Positions 1 through 8,178 of a DNA stretch of 64,000 nt are shown here, piece after piece. Position 1 is the stretch's first letter, and each line of letters opens with the position of its first letter. Below the pieces are notes generated by a model. That model was not told the DNA's origin and did no database searches. It saw only the letters and a program-made list of their open reading frames with translations. Source of the DNA: Hymenobacter glacialis (GTDB taxonomy: Bacteria > Bacteroidota > Bacteroidia > Cytophagales > Hymenobacteraceae); assembly GCF_001816165.1 (NCBI RefSeq), contig NZ_MDZC01000112.1:62001-126000 (forward strand), in the 5' to 3' direction. Position numbers and translations under genes: made by a program.

Positions 1-318
1 GCCCAGCAGGCCTACGACCTGTTGCACTGGTGCGACCGACTCTCGCTCATCCTCTGCCGGCACGAAATCCCGGAAATGGGCCGCGCCGTGGAAATCCACC
101 GCGGGCCCGATGGCACCATGCACACCCTGGCCCAGCCCGAACCCGGCGGGCCCGTTATCATTCACCCCTGGCCATTTCGCGAAAAAACCATTGCCGTGAG
201 CGTGGAGGCCAGCGTGCTCACGCAGCTGCAGTTCCGGGACGATGCCGAGCTGGCGGGCGCCTTGCGTGCCGCGTCCATCGAAACCCTGCGCTGGGAGTTG
301 CGGCCCGGCACTAAGTAG
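1..318 (+). CDS. DUF3891 family protein, 3' part only
   Basis: The reading frame is open from base 1, so the 5' end lies outside the window; 105 residues remain. The visible part contains LLHWCDRLSLILC, IPEMGRAVEI, a conserved HPWPF and an ISVEA-like strand (AVSVEA), the pattern I associate with DUF3891, a family of unknown function common in Bacteroidota and Firmicutes. No signal peptide or membrane segment is visible in this part. The gene converges on the secreted protein that ends at 474, with a long palindromic repeat between them. The family call rests on remembered motif order and the function is unknown. Confidence 0.75.
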   Translation, partial: AQQAYDLLHWCDRLSLILCRHEIPEMGRAVEIHRGPDGTMHTLAQPEPGGPVIIHPWPFREKTIAVSVEASVLTQLQFRDDAELAGALRAASIETLRWELRPGTK

Positions 319-344
319 CCATATTGACGTAACGGCATAGAAAG

Positions 345-440
345 AACGTCATGCTGAGCGCAGCCGAAGCATCTCTACCGCAATACTAAAATTGTTTAGT
401 TACGCGGTAGAGATGCTTCGGCTGCGCTCAGCATGACGTT
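345..440. repeat. Palindromic repeat, GTCATGCTGAGC family, copy 1
   Basis: A perfect inverted repeat with 37-nt arms (345-381 and 404-440) around a 22-nt AT-rich loop. The arms begin AACGTCATGCTGAGCGCAGC and end in GAAGCATCTCTACCGC. It lies between convergent genes. The same core recurs at eight other places in the window. No open reading frame lies in it. Confidence 0.95.
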
Positions 441-473
441 ATCTTTTCCCCTAACGGGCTTTCAACCGCTGGC

Positions 474-1298
474 TTACTTCACTTTCGCTACCGGCGTAGT
501 GCTGCTCATCACGCCTTCGGGCAGGGTTTGCAGTTGGGCAATGTTGTCGAGGCGGGTTGGCTTGGTGGCATCGCTGCGGTCGGCGGACAGCAGCAGGTTG
601 CCGTGCTTGGTGTACTGCGTCCAGCGGCGGCGGAAGCCCGGCTGGGCATCGGTGGCGTTGGCGAAGTAGGCCCATTCTTCTACCAGGCCATTGGCACGGT
701 TCACCAGCACCTCGTAGCGGTTCTGGGGCGTCACGCCCACGTTCTTGAACGTCATTTGCAGCAGGTCGGCGGTGGCGCCGTCCAGGGTTTTGGCTTCGCC
801 TTTGTGGGTGAGGGTCACGCCGGAGTCCTTCAGCTTAAAGGGCATTACCAGCCAGTAAGCGTTGTTTATCCAGATGCCGGTCATGCGGTCCAGCATTTTC
901 TGGCCGGTGGGCGAGGCCGAAATGTCCTGGCCGCGGCTGTACACGCGGCCCTGCTTGGTGTTGAGGTTGTAGTTGGCCACCAGGGTGTCTTTTTCCCAGT
1001 GAAAATCGCCGGTGTACTTGTCCCAAATCTGGTACTGGCCGCCAAAAAAGCTCCAGGCGAAGTAGCGGGCGTTTTTCCAGTTTTCGTAGCCGCCCATCTC
1101 GCGCATGGCGCGGTCGGCAATAGCCACGGCTTTGGCGTCGGAGCCAGCCGCGTCAAAACCCTCGGCGGCGGGGTAAGAGGCGTTGCCCTTTATTTTAATC
1201 TTCTGGGTTTGAGCGTGAGCGGGTGCGCTCAAAAGGAAGAGGCCGAACAACGCGGGCACCAACGTGCGGGCAACTCGTAAACAAAAGCGCATGAGCAT
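474..1298 (-). CDS. Secreted hypothetical protein, LolA/DUF6503-like
   Basis: A 274-residue protein with a clear signal peptide (hydrophobic VPALFGLFLLSAPAHAQ, cleavage after AHA). The frame extends upstream to 1472, but that extension is Arg-rich and improbable, so I start at the ATG at 1298; an in-frame ATG at 1292 is equally possible. The mature part has AIADRAMREMGGYENWKNAR near its start, followed by alternating aromatic strands, resembling LolA/LppX-like single-sheet proteins and the Bacteroidota DUF6503 group. A periplasmic or outer-membrane-associated role is inferred; the function is unknown. Confidence 0.75.
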   Translation of the reverse strand: MLMRFCLRVARTLVPALFGLFLLSAPAHAQTQKIKIKGNASYPAAEGFDAAGSDAKAVAIADRAMREMGGYENWKNARYFAWSFFGGQYQIWDKYTGDFHWEKDTLVANYNLNTKQGRVYSRGQDISASPTGQKMLDRMTGIWINNAYWLVMPFKLKDSGVTLTHKGEAKTLDGATADLLQMTFKNVGVTPQNRYEVLVNRANGLVEEWAYFANATDAQPGFRRRWTQYTKHGNLLLSADRSDATKPTRLDNIAQLQTLPEGVMSSTTPVAKVK

Positions 1299-1509
1299 AA
1301 CGGAAAAAAGTTGGACAAAGCTACTGCGGGCCCGGAGCGCGCAGAACCGGCGGCGCGGGAAGCGCCTGCTGCTACGAAGGTAGCGCCGGCTCGCCGTGTA
1401 GCGCCTGCTTGCCAAACAGCGTGCGGGTATTTTTGGCCAACGCCACAGCACGTGTGCCGTATTACAAGGCACACACGCACCTTAATTGCTGCTAATTATT
1501 TCACGTTGC

Positions 1510-2478
1510 ATGGCACATTATAAGTTTTCTGACGTCTTAGCTATCCTCAAGTCGTCGGCCGGAGAGTTCGGCAACAACAATTCGTTTCGGCACGCGGCCG
1601 CGCTATCTTACTACACCATTTTCTCGTTGCCGCCGCTGCTGCTCATCGTCATCACGGTGGCCAGCAATGTTTTTGGTGGCGAAGCCCTGACCGGCCAGGT
1701 CTATGTGCAGCTGAAGGGGCTGGTGGGCTCAGAATCGGCTAAGTTCCTGCAGGACAGCATTGCCAAGTTTACCTTGCAGCAGCGCGGCCCGGTGGCCACT
1801 GCCATTGGCGTGTCCACGCTGATTTTTGCGGCCACCACCTTTTTTGTTACGCTGCAGGAGAGCATTAATGACATCTGGAACTTGAAGGTAACGACCGAAG
1901 GCATCGGCATTGGGGCCTTCATTAAGCAGCGGGTGCTGTCGTTTGGGCTCATATTGAGCGTGGCGCTGCTGCTGCTCATTTCTTTCGTGGTCAGCGCCGT
2001 GCTCAGCACCTTCACCGATTGGCTGCAGCAGGTGCTGCCCATGGTTGGGGTGGTGGCCATTCAGATTGTCGACTTCATTTTGTCGCTAGGCATCACCACG
2101 TTGCTTTTTGCCCTTATCTACCGCTTTCTGCCCGATGCCATCATTCGGTGGGCCGACGTGGGCATTGGGGCGTTCATCACGGCGCTGCTCTTCGTCATTG
2201 GCAAGTTTCTCATTGCTTTCTATATCGCCAAGGCCGAGCCTGGCTCGGCGTTTGGCGCGGCGGGTTCGGCCATTGTGCTGCTGTTGTGGGTCAATTATTC
2301 GTCGCTCATTATTTTCTTCGGAGCAGAGTTCACTCAAGAGTTTGCCGACGCTTTCGGCCAGAAAGTGCAGCCCAAAGCCCATGCCGTGCGCGTGCGGCTG
2401 CAGCAGTACGCCCCCGGCGAGTCGGAAGAAGAAAAGGCTACCGGCCGGCCGCGCTCTACGGGCAGCTGGCGTGGCTAA
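1510..2478 (+). CDS. YihY/virulence factor BrkB family membrane protein
   Basis: A 322-residue inner-membrane protein with about six hydrophobic segments. Family marks are HAAALSYYTIFSLPPLLLI near residues 27-45, TLQESINDIWNL near 115, and the C-terminal segment GSAFGAAGSAIVLLLWVNYS followed by FFGAEFTQ. These are characteristic of the YihY/UPF0761 family (once called RNase BN, a name shown to be wrong). I start at the ATG at 1510 rather than 1486 because MAHYKFSDV gives a normal cytosolic N-terminus. The C-terminal 40 residues are charged and probably cytosolic. The cellular role of the family is unsettled. Confidence 0.92.
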   Translation: MAHYKFSDVLAILKSSAGEFGNNNSFRHAAALSYYTIFSLPPLLLIVITVASNVFGGEALTGQVYVQLKGLVGSESAKFLQDSIAKFTLQQRGPVATAIGVSTLIFAATTFFVTLQESINDIWNLKVTTEGIGIGAFIKQRVLSFGLILSVALLLLISFVVSAVLSTFTDWLQQVLPMVGVVAIQIVDFILSLGITTLLFALIYRFLPDAIIRWADVGIGAFITALLFVIGKFLIAFYIAKAEPGSAFGAAGSAIVLLLWVNYSSLIIFFGAEFTQEFADAFGQKVQPKAHAVRVRLQQYAPGESEEEKATGRPRSTGSWRG

Positions 2479-2678
2479 AATATTTTAGAGCCTAATGTCC
2501 TTTATTCTTGCTAATTTGATTGTTTAATTATTGTGCAATTTATTGTATATGAATGACATGGAATAAAATTTTATCAAATTGCTGTGCCTGGATACGGTGC
2601 TATAAAGTCCCTTTTTGCAAATGATTTTTTGCAATCATAACAGGCAAATACAGCATCTTTGGGGAAAACATCCTCCCC

Positions 2679-3734
2679 ATGAAACAGACTTTACGCGCAT
2701 TGATTCTGGCGCTGGCCCTGACCGGCACCGCCGCCCACGGCCAAACCGCCCCTCCCACCACCACGCCGCCTGCCGCCGCGCCGCTGCCCGAGGAAACTTA
2801 CCTACTGGGCCGCAGCTACCGCGTCGAAACCATGAAAGGCACCACCTTCACGGGCACGCTGGTGAGCATGAGCATCGATAAGCTGGAGTTCGACGCCCAA
2901 GAGATGGGCCGCATCAGCCTGGAACGCAACCAAATCCGCCGCGCCGACCTGCAAGGGCCGGCCACGGCCGGCGTGGGCAACAAGCCCGGCTACTTCGACA
3001 TCGGCAACGGCAACCGCCTCTTTTTTGCGCCCACCGGCCGCGGCCTGCGCAAGGGCGAAAACTCGCTGCAGGCCGTCACCCTCTACCTTATAGGCGGCAA
3101 CTTCGGTATCACCGACAAAATATCCCTGGGCGGATACGTGTCGGTCATTCCCGGCCTTAGCATTAGCGACCAGCTTCTGGTGCTCACACCTAAAATCAGC
3201 TTCCCCGTGAGCGAGAAGGTGCATGTGGGGGCCGGGGTTCTCTACGTGCGCATTCCCGACTTCGGCGGCGGCTCTGGTTACACGTACGGCTCCGGTAATA
3301 GCGGGTCGTACGGCGCGGGCATCGTCTACGGCGCGGCCACCTACGGTTCGGTCGATAACAATGTGACGGCGGGCCTGGGCTATGGCTTCTTTGAGGGCGA
3401 AGTCGGTTCCACGCCCATCTTGCAGTTTGGTGGCCAGAAGCGTGTGTCGCGCCGGGTGTCGCTCATCAGCGAAAACTACATCATTGCCGATTCCAAGGCC
3501 GGAATGGGCGGGCTCTACGGCATCAAAATCAACTGGCGCCGTACCAGCCTGGGCCTGGGCGCCGCTTATCTGGCCACTTTCCCCCACGACCGCACCGAGA
3601 GCTACACCGAATACAACGGCAGCCAGTACGTTACCACCACCCGGACTTACCGCCAAGGTGGCGACTTCTTCACTTCGTACATCATACCGCTGTACTACGA
3701 CTTTACGTTCCGCTTCGGCAAGGGCGTGAAGTAA
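2679..3734 (+). CDS. Secreted protein, probable outer-membrane beta-barrel
   Basis: A 351-residue protein with a signal peptide (MKQTLRALILALALTG, cleavage near AAHGQ), a Pro/Thr/Ala-rich linker to about residue 35, and a small Sm/LSM-like patch (YRVETMKGTTFTGTLVSM) at about 47-64. Alternating Gly/aromatic strands follow to the end (for example IGGNFGITDKISLGGYVSV and FTSYIIPLYYDFTFRFGKG). This pattern suits an outer-membrane barrel of 8-12 strands. A terminator follows directly, so it is probably a single-gene unit. The 200 bases upstream are AT-rich and must hold its promoter, though I see no strict TAnnTTTG box. Function unknown. Confidence 0.75.
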   Translation: MKQTLRALILALALTGTAAHGQTAPPTTTPPAAAPLPEETYLLGRSYRVETMKGTTFTGTLVSMSIDKLEFDAQEMGRISLERNQIRRADLQGPATAGVGNKPGYFDIGNGNRLFFAPTGRGLRKGENSLQAVTLYLIGGNFGITDKISLGGYVSVIPGLSISDQLLVLTPKISFPVSEKVHVGAGVLYVRIPDFGGGSGYTYGSGNSGSYGAGIVYGAATYGSVDNNVTAGLGYGFFEGEVGSTPILQFGGQKRVSRRVSLISENYIIADSKAGMGGLYGIKINWRRTSLGLGAAYLATFPHDRTESYTEYNGSQYVTTTRTYRQGGDFFTSYIIPLYYDFTFRFGKGVK

Positions 3735-3754
3735 TAGCCGAAATTCTACCCCAT

Positions 3755-3789
3755 AAAAAGCCACTGGTAGCTCACCAGTGGCTTTTTTA
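3755..3789. terminator. Intrinsic terminator, bidirectional
   Basis: The stem AAAAAGCCACTGGT / ACCAGTGGCTTTTTT has a 4-nt loop, with an A-tract on one side and a T-tract on the other. It serves the barrel protein upstream and can also stop transcription from rlmN, which converges on it. Confidence 0.9.
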
Positions 3790-3804
3790 TGAAATGGCTA
3801 ACCG

Positions 3805-4890
3805 TTATTCCGATGCCACTTCTTTTTCCTCTTTCACGGCCAGCTGCCCGCAGGCGGCGTCGATGTCTTTGCCGCGCGAGCGGCGGATGTTGGTTTGCAC
3901 GCCGCGGTCGGCCAGGTACTTGTGGAAGGCCGTGATTTTGTCGGCCTCCGCGTTCTGGTAGTTGGCGTTTTCGATGGGGTTGTACTCAATCAGGTTCACC
4001 TTGCAGGGCAGCCACTTCGCTATTTTGAAGAGGTGGTCGGCATCGTCCAGCCCGTCGTTAAAGCCGTCGAACACGATGTACTCGTAAGTGACTTTGCGGC
4101 CGGTTTTCTGGTGGTAGTACTGCAGGGCTTCCTTCAGCGCGGCCAAAGAGTTGGCTTCGTTAATGGGCATGATTTCGTTGCGCTTGGCATCGGTGGGCGC
4201 GTGCAGCGAGAGGGCCAGGTTGGCCTTCACGTCGTCATCGGCCAGCTTTTTAATCATCTTGGCAATGCCGGCCGTGCTGATGGTAATGCGGCGCGGGGCC
4301 ATGTTCAGGCCGTCGGGGGCGGTGATGCGGCGCACGCTTTCCACCACGTTGGCGTAGTTGAGCAGCGGCTCGCCCATGCCCATGTACACAATGTTGGTAA
4401 GCGGCGTGCCGTACTGGCTTTCGCACTGCTCCCGAATGCGCACCACCTGGTCGTAAATCTCGGCTGCATCCAAGTTGCGCTTGCGGTCCATATAGCCGGT
4501 GGCGCAAAACTTACACGTGAGCGAGCAGCCCACCTGCGAGCTGATGCAGGCCGTCATGCGCGTGTCGTGCGGAATGAGCACGCCTTCCACAATGTTGCCA
4601 TCGTAGAGCTTGAAGGCCGATTTGATGGTGCCGTCGTTGCTGAGCTGCTTGTTCTGCACCGTCACGCCGTTGATGACGAAGTGGTTGGCCAGCAGCTCGC
4701 GCGTCGCCAGCGCGATGTTGTTCATCTCCTCAAACGTGGCGGCGGTGTTCTTCCACAGCCACTCCGTCACCTGCTTGGCGCGGAATGGCTTCTCGCCGTG
4801 CTCCACCATAAACGCCTTGAGGTCGTCGGGCGAAGTTTTGCGGATGTCGCGTTTGGTGGGCGTAGGGGCGAGGGGCAGTTCGAGTAACAT
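3805..4890 (-). CDS. rlmN: RlmN, 23S rRNA A2503 / tRNA A37 C2-methyltransferase
   Basis: A radical-SAM enzyme of 361 residues that methylates C2 of A2503 in 23S rRNA (and A37 in some tRNAs). The [4Fe-4S] cluster motif CxxxCxxC is at Cys122, Cys126 and Cys129 (GCSLTCKFCATG). The S-adenosylmethionine region carries YMGMGEPLLNY. The methyl-carrying cysteine is Cys347 in DIDAACGQLA, and Cys115 (TACISSQVG) matches the resolving cysteine of E. coli RlmN. The start is the ATG at 4890; a TATCTTTG promoter box only 4 nt upstream suggests a leaderless message. Length is normal for the family. Confidence 0.97.
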   Translation of the reverse strand: MLLELPLAPTPTKRDIRKTSPDDLKAFMVEHGEKPFRAKQVTEWLWKNTAATFEEMNNIALATRELLANHFVINGVTVQNKQLSNDGTIKSAFKLYDGNIVEGVLIPHDTRMTACISSQVGCSLTCKFCATGYMDRKRNLDAAEIYDQVVRIREQCESQYGTPLTNIVYMGMGEPLLNYANVVESVRRITAPDGLNMAPRRITISTAGIAKMIKKLADDDVKANLALSLHAPTDAKRNEIMPINEANSLAALKEALQYYHQKTGRKVTYEYIVFDGFNDGLDDADHLFKIAKWLPCKVNLIEYNPIENANYQNAEADKITAFHKYLADRGVQTNIRRSRGKDIDAACGQLAVKEEKEVASE

Positions 4891-4894
4891 AGCA

Positions 4895-4902
4895 CAAAGA
4901 TA
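4895..4902 (-). promoter_or_regulatory. Promoter -7 box of rlmN
   Basis: The minus strand reads TATCTTTG, an exact match to the Bacteroidota -7 consensus TAnnTTTG, ending 4 nt before the rlmN ATG. No convincing -33 TTG is seen at the usual distance. Confidence 0.5.
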
Positions 4903-4925
4903 CAAACTAGGTTAGCGCTAGGTTC

Positions 4926-5483
4926 CTAGCAGCAGCTATCTACTACTACAGCCTTGCCAAGCTTGGCGGAATAACTCAGCGTGTGCCCTTGTTCATCGCC
5001 AGTCATGTACGCAAACCCCGGACGGTGCTGCTGCTTGATTTCTTGCCATATTTGGTAGTTGCCATTTAGCTCACGGTCGAAACGGGCATCGTCTTCAATA
5101 GCCTCGGTCAGGAAGTTTTGCGCTTCGAAAAAATGGTCGATGCGTTGCATAATATATGCTTCTTGGGCTGCTGCTGTAAGCTGAGGCTCTTCATCGGTTA
5201 GGAGCGCCGTAGCAGGAAAGGCATCTGACCAAATAGTGTCATTGGCTTCCGTAACTATGGAAACCCTAGCAGTAGCGGTAAGGATGCTGTCACCCTGAAG
5301 TTGAATCTTAAACTTATCGGGCTGCTCAGGACTGGAGAAGTGATGCATTGCCTGAGCTTCTAGAAGCACCTGCAAAGACGGCTGAGCCAGAGCTTGGTTT
5401 ACCGGCGCAGAGTTGCCGGTTTCAGTAGAAGGGTTGGAGCAACATACCAACAAGAGCAGTAGCCAAATAGTAAAATGACGCAT
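4926..5483 (-). CDS. Hypothetical lipoprotein
   Basis: A 185-residue protein with a lipoprotein signal: MRHFTIWLLLLLVCCSNPST, with the acylated cysteine at position 14 or 15. The mature part is acidic and mostly hydrophilic, with strands in the middle (KIQLQGDSILTATARVSI) and a conserved-looking end GHTLSYSAKLGKAVVVDSCC with a Cys pair at the extreme C-terminus. Base composition is visibly less GC-rich than its neighbours, hinting at a recently acquired or fast-evolving gene. It lies just upstream of rlmN on the same strand with 35 bases between. No family recognised. Confidence 0.7.
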   Translation of the reverse strand: MRHFTIWLLLLLVCCSNPSTETGNSAPVNQALAQPSLQVLLEAQAMHHFSSPEQPDKFKIQLQGDSILTATARVSIVTEANDTIWSDAFPATALLTDEEPQLTAAAQEAYIMQRIDHFFEAQNFLTEAIEDDARFDRELNGNYQIWQEIKQQHRPGFAYMTGDEQGHTLSYSAKLGKAVVVDSCC

Positions 5484-5526
5484 GATAAAGGCAAGTCTCT
5501 GCTATAAGATGCTGTTCATGTTGGGC

Positions 5527-5952
5527 CTACCGCACCCGCGCCGCCAGTTCCTCGGGCAGCAGGCGCAGCTTGCGCACGTTGTAGTCGAAGCAGAGCATGC
5601 CGGTTTTAGCGCGGGCTATTTCCTTGCCGGCCTGGTTGTGGGCGTGGTACACCACATCGAAACCGTACTTGTTGAGGTCAGCGGCGGCCATTTGAATGCG
5701 CAGCACGTCGCCGTGGAAGGCCTCGCCCTTGTACTCAATGGCCACGTCCACCATGATGAGGCCGAGCTTGCTGATGGGGTCGTAGTCGCTTTCCATGCCA
5801 ATGGAGCGCAGGAAATGCACCCGTGCCTCGTGCAGAATGCCCAGCAGCGCGTCGTTGCCAAGGTGCCCGCCGTAGTTGAGGTCGGTGATGCGCACCGGAA
5901 TTTCGGTTGTGAAAGCGAAGGTGTCGGGCAGAACTACTTTGATGCGGGCCAT
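5527..5952 (-). CDS. Acyl-CoA thioesterase, 4HBT hotdog fold
   Basis: A single hotdog domain of 141 residues. The strand-helix start EIPVRITDLNYGGHLGNDALLGILHEARVHFL has the DxNxxGHxxN arrangement typical of 4-hydroxybenzoyl-CoA-type and YbgC-like thioesterases, where the Asp/Asn residue near the helix start is catalytic. LIMVDVAIEYKGEAFHGDVL and IARAKTGMLCFDYN form the central sheet. The frame stays open upstream to 6132, but MARIKVVLPD at 5952 is the natural start. Likely cytosolic, hydrolysing an acyl-CoA; the substrate cannot be read from the sequence. Confidence 0.88.
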   Translation of the reverse strand: MARIKVVLPDTFAFTTEIPVRITDLNYGGHLGNDALLGILHEARVHFLRSIGMESDYDPISKLGLIMVDVAIEYKGEAFHGDVLRIQMAAADLNKYGFDVVYHAHNQAGKEIARAKTGMLCFDYNVRKLRLLPEELAARVR

Positions 5953-6319
5953 TTGAGAGAATGAGTTGAAAATACAGGGCAGGCTCTTGCCTTGCCGGCC
6001 AGTGGCCGGAGATGCTGCCCGGCAATGGCCTGACCAGCACCAAGCAGAACGAAAAAGCAAGCTTGAAAAACCTTGGTAGAAAGTTGCCCGACAAATGTAC
6101 TGGGTAGGCCATCCGTTGCCTGCATTGCCCATTGCCAGCAGTAGCCAGCGGCAAGCGCTGTAACCTATCAGGGGTATCCAGCCGAGAAATTGCGGTGTTT
6201 AGATACCGCCGCACTATTTCTTTTGCCGTATTGTATTGCATTCTGTCAAGGGTGCCGCAGTCCGGGTGGGTACCTGGCTGGTCCGTTGGCATTCCCTGCT
6301 ACTCTATTTTCTATTTTCT
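5953..6319. other. Divergent intergenic region
   Basis: 367 bases between the divergent thioesterase and BLUF genes. It must hold both promoters. A TACATTTG box (matching TAnnTTTG) lies on the minus strand at 6092-6099 without a clear -33 partner. Reading frames that run into it from both genes have no protein-like character. I see no repeat or RNA gene. Confidence 0.5.
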
Positions 6320-6751
6320 ATGATTCACATTATCTACATGAGCCGGGCCGCGCAAGACATATCTGACCGCGACCTGCAGAACATGCTCGACAAGTACCGG
6401 CACCTCAACACCGAGCGAAATATCACTGGTATTCTTTTCTACAGCAACGGCCACATTGCCCAGATAATGGAAGGCGAGGCCGCGGTGCTGGAACCACTTT
6501 ATGAGAAGATAAGCCACGACAGCCGCCACACCAACGTCACCAAGCTAGCCCACAAAACGATAGACCACCGCAGCTTTGCCGAGTGGTCGATGGCATTTCA
6601 CCCGTTGGAAGCCGCCGGTTTTGAACAGCTCAAAGGCTTCCTGATGCCGGGCGAGGCCACGCAAAACCCGGATTCGTTAGGGCCTTCCGATGCGCTGGTG
6701 CTCAACATGGTGCGGGATGCGGTGTTTGGCAGCGCGCCAGCTCACAGCTAA
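6320..6751 (+). CDS. BLUF-domain blue-light sensor
   Basis: A stand-alone BLUF (blue light using FAD) protein of 143 residues. Key flavin-pocket residues fall at exactly the spacing of the reference protein AppA: Tyr6 (IHIIYMSRA), Asn30, Gln48 (HIAQIMEGE), Trp89 and Met91 (FAEWSMAF), matching AppA Tyr21, Asn45, Gln63, Trp104 and Met106. The photoactive Tyr-Gln-flavin network is therefore intact. The remaining 50 residues are a short helical tail without an output domain, so it probably signals through a partner protein. I start at the ATG at 6320; the upstream extension to 6236 is not BLUF-like. Confidence 0.95.
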   Translation: MIHIIYMSRAAQDISDRDLQNMLDKYRHLNTERNITGILFYSNGHIAQIMEGEAAVLEPLYEKISHDSRHTNVTKLAHKTIDHRSFAEWSMAFHPLEAAGFEQLKGFLMPGEATQNPDSLGPSDALVLNMVRDAVFGSAPAHS

Positions 6752-6843
6752 GCTGGCCCGGAAAGGAGCAACACGAAGCACGCAAAGCGGAAGCGGCAGC
6801 GCAGGGGAATAGCGGAGTAAAGCAAGCATGGTGTTCTTTTGCA

Positions 6844-8178
6844 ATGCAGCCACTTGGCTTCCCTCGGTCACTTCTTCACTCCGTCACGCGCTTGTCCCGT
6901 AAATTTCTCGAAACCGACGGCCCCGCCTGGGTCACCGACGGCCTCATCAGCGAAGAGCAGCGGCTGAGACTGCTGGCCCGCTACCCACCCGAAGCCCGGG
7001 CCCTGGGCCTGCTGCCGGTGCTGGGCAGCCTGCTGGTAGGCCTGAGCGGGCTGAGCCTGGTGGCCGCTAACTGGCAGGCCCTGCCCGAAGTGCTGCGCCT
7101 GGCGCTGCTGCTGGGCAGCCTCACGGGTGCCTACGCCGCCGGGGCCTACTTCCTGCGGCGCGGCAACCCCGATGTGGGCCACGGCCTCATTGGCCTGGGG
7201 CTGATATTATTCGGAGCCAGCATCATCCTCACCAGCCAGCTCTACCAGCTGGTGGGCTACGACGCCAGCGGCCTCGTAGCCTGGGTGGTGGCCGGCGTGG
7301 CCCTGAGCTACGTGTACGGGTCGCGCCTGCTGGTGCTGCTCACCGTGCTCATTGGGGCGGCCGTGCAAACCTACTGCGTGCAGGCGCTGGGTAGCTTTAG
7401 CTACGCCACGGCGCTGCTGGTGGCCGGCGGCATGGGCTACTACTGGTGGCGCCGCCCCGACGCCGTGAGCAGCACCGTGCTGGCCGCGGGTATACTGTGG
7501 CAAGCTGGGCTGTTGATAATAGTCCTGCACGCCAAAATCACCTGGTTCTTTGTGCCTGCCATGCTCGTGTACGCGGCCGGCGACTGGCAGCCCAACCGCG
7601 CCGGGGGCCGGGCCTTGCAGGGGCCACCGCTGGTGGCGGCCTATCTGTTCATGTTCGGGCTGGCCACCTTTGGCGAAACCGATACCTACGCCAACGTGCT
7701 GCAGCCGCCGCTGCTGCCGTATCTGGGGGCGCTGGGCGCGGTGCTGGCGCTGTCGGTAGCCGGCAAGCGGGCGCGGGGCCGGCTGGGCACGCTGCCCGAC
7801 TGGCTGCTGCTGTTGCCGGGGTTTTACCTGCCGGGTGGGCTGCCGCTGGCCGTGGCCACGCTGGTGGTGCTGTATGCCCACGCCGGCTCGGTGCTGGCGC
7901 GCGCCCACCGCGACGAAGACCCCGAGCAGCTCACCATCGGCGCGGTGCTGTTTGTGGCCGCTACCATGGTGGCGTATTTCAAGCTGACCTGGGCTTTCCT
8001 GGACAAGTCGCTTTTCTTCCTGCTGGGCGGCGTGCTGCTGCTCGGCCTGAGCTGGTACCTGCGCCGCCGCAACGCCCAGGTGCTGGCCGCCGCCGCGCCG
8101 CCCGTGGCCCGGCAGGCCGGCGCTCCCGCTCCCAATGCCCCGGCACCCTCGCCCACTACCCCGCCGCGCCATGACTAA
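6844..8178 (+). CDS. DUF2157 domain membrane protein
   Basis: A 444-residue protein with a short soluble N-terminus (WVTDGLISEEQRLRLLARYP, the usual DUF2157 opening) followed by about 12 hydrophobic segments and an Ala/Pro-rich cytosolic tail. DUF2157 proteins are predicted multi-pass inner-membrane proteins of unknown function. The stop codon overlaps the next gene's start by 8 nt (ATGACTAA), so the two are translationally coupled. DUF2157 next to a GDYXXLXY protein is a recurrent pairing, which supports both calls. Confidence 0.88.
   Translation: MQPLGFPRSLLHSVTRLSRKFLETDGPAWVTDGLISEEQRLRLLARYPPEARALGLLPVLGSLLVGLSGLSLVAANWQALPEVLRLALLLGSLTGAYAAGAYFLRRGNPDVGHGLIGLGLILFGASIILTSQLYQLVGYDASGLVAWVVAGVALSYVYGSRLLVLLTVLIGAAVQTYCVQALGSFSYATALLVAGGMGYYWWRRPDAVSSTVLAAGILWQAGLLIIVLHAKITWFFVPAMLVYAAGDWQPNRAGGRALQGPPLVAAYLFMFGLATFGETDTYANVLQPPLLPYLGALGAVLALSVAGKRARGRLGTLPDWLLLLPGFYLPGGLPLAVATLVVLYAHAGSVLARAHRDEDPEQLTIGAVLFVAATMVAYFKLTWAFLDKSLFFLLGGVLLLGLSWYLRRRNAQVLAAAAPPVARQAGAPAPNAPAPSPTTPPRHD

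Noticed and set aside
345..440. Long hairpin as a CRISPR repeat or as a simple terminator
   Set aside because: The repeats are single, not arrayed with regular spacers, and the same arms occur at sites where no gene ends nearby (divergent genes at 32531), so they are dispersed palindromes.
1298..1472. Upstream extension of the secreted protein gene
   Set aside because: The 58 extra residues are Arg-rich and precede a perfect signal peptide, so they are not likely translated.
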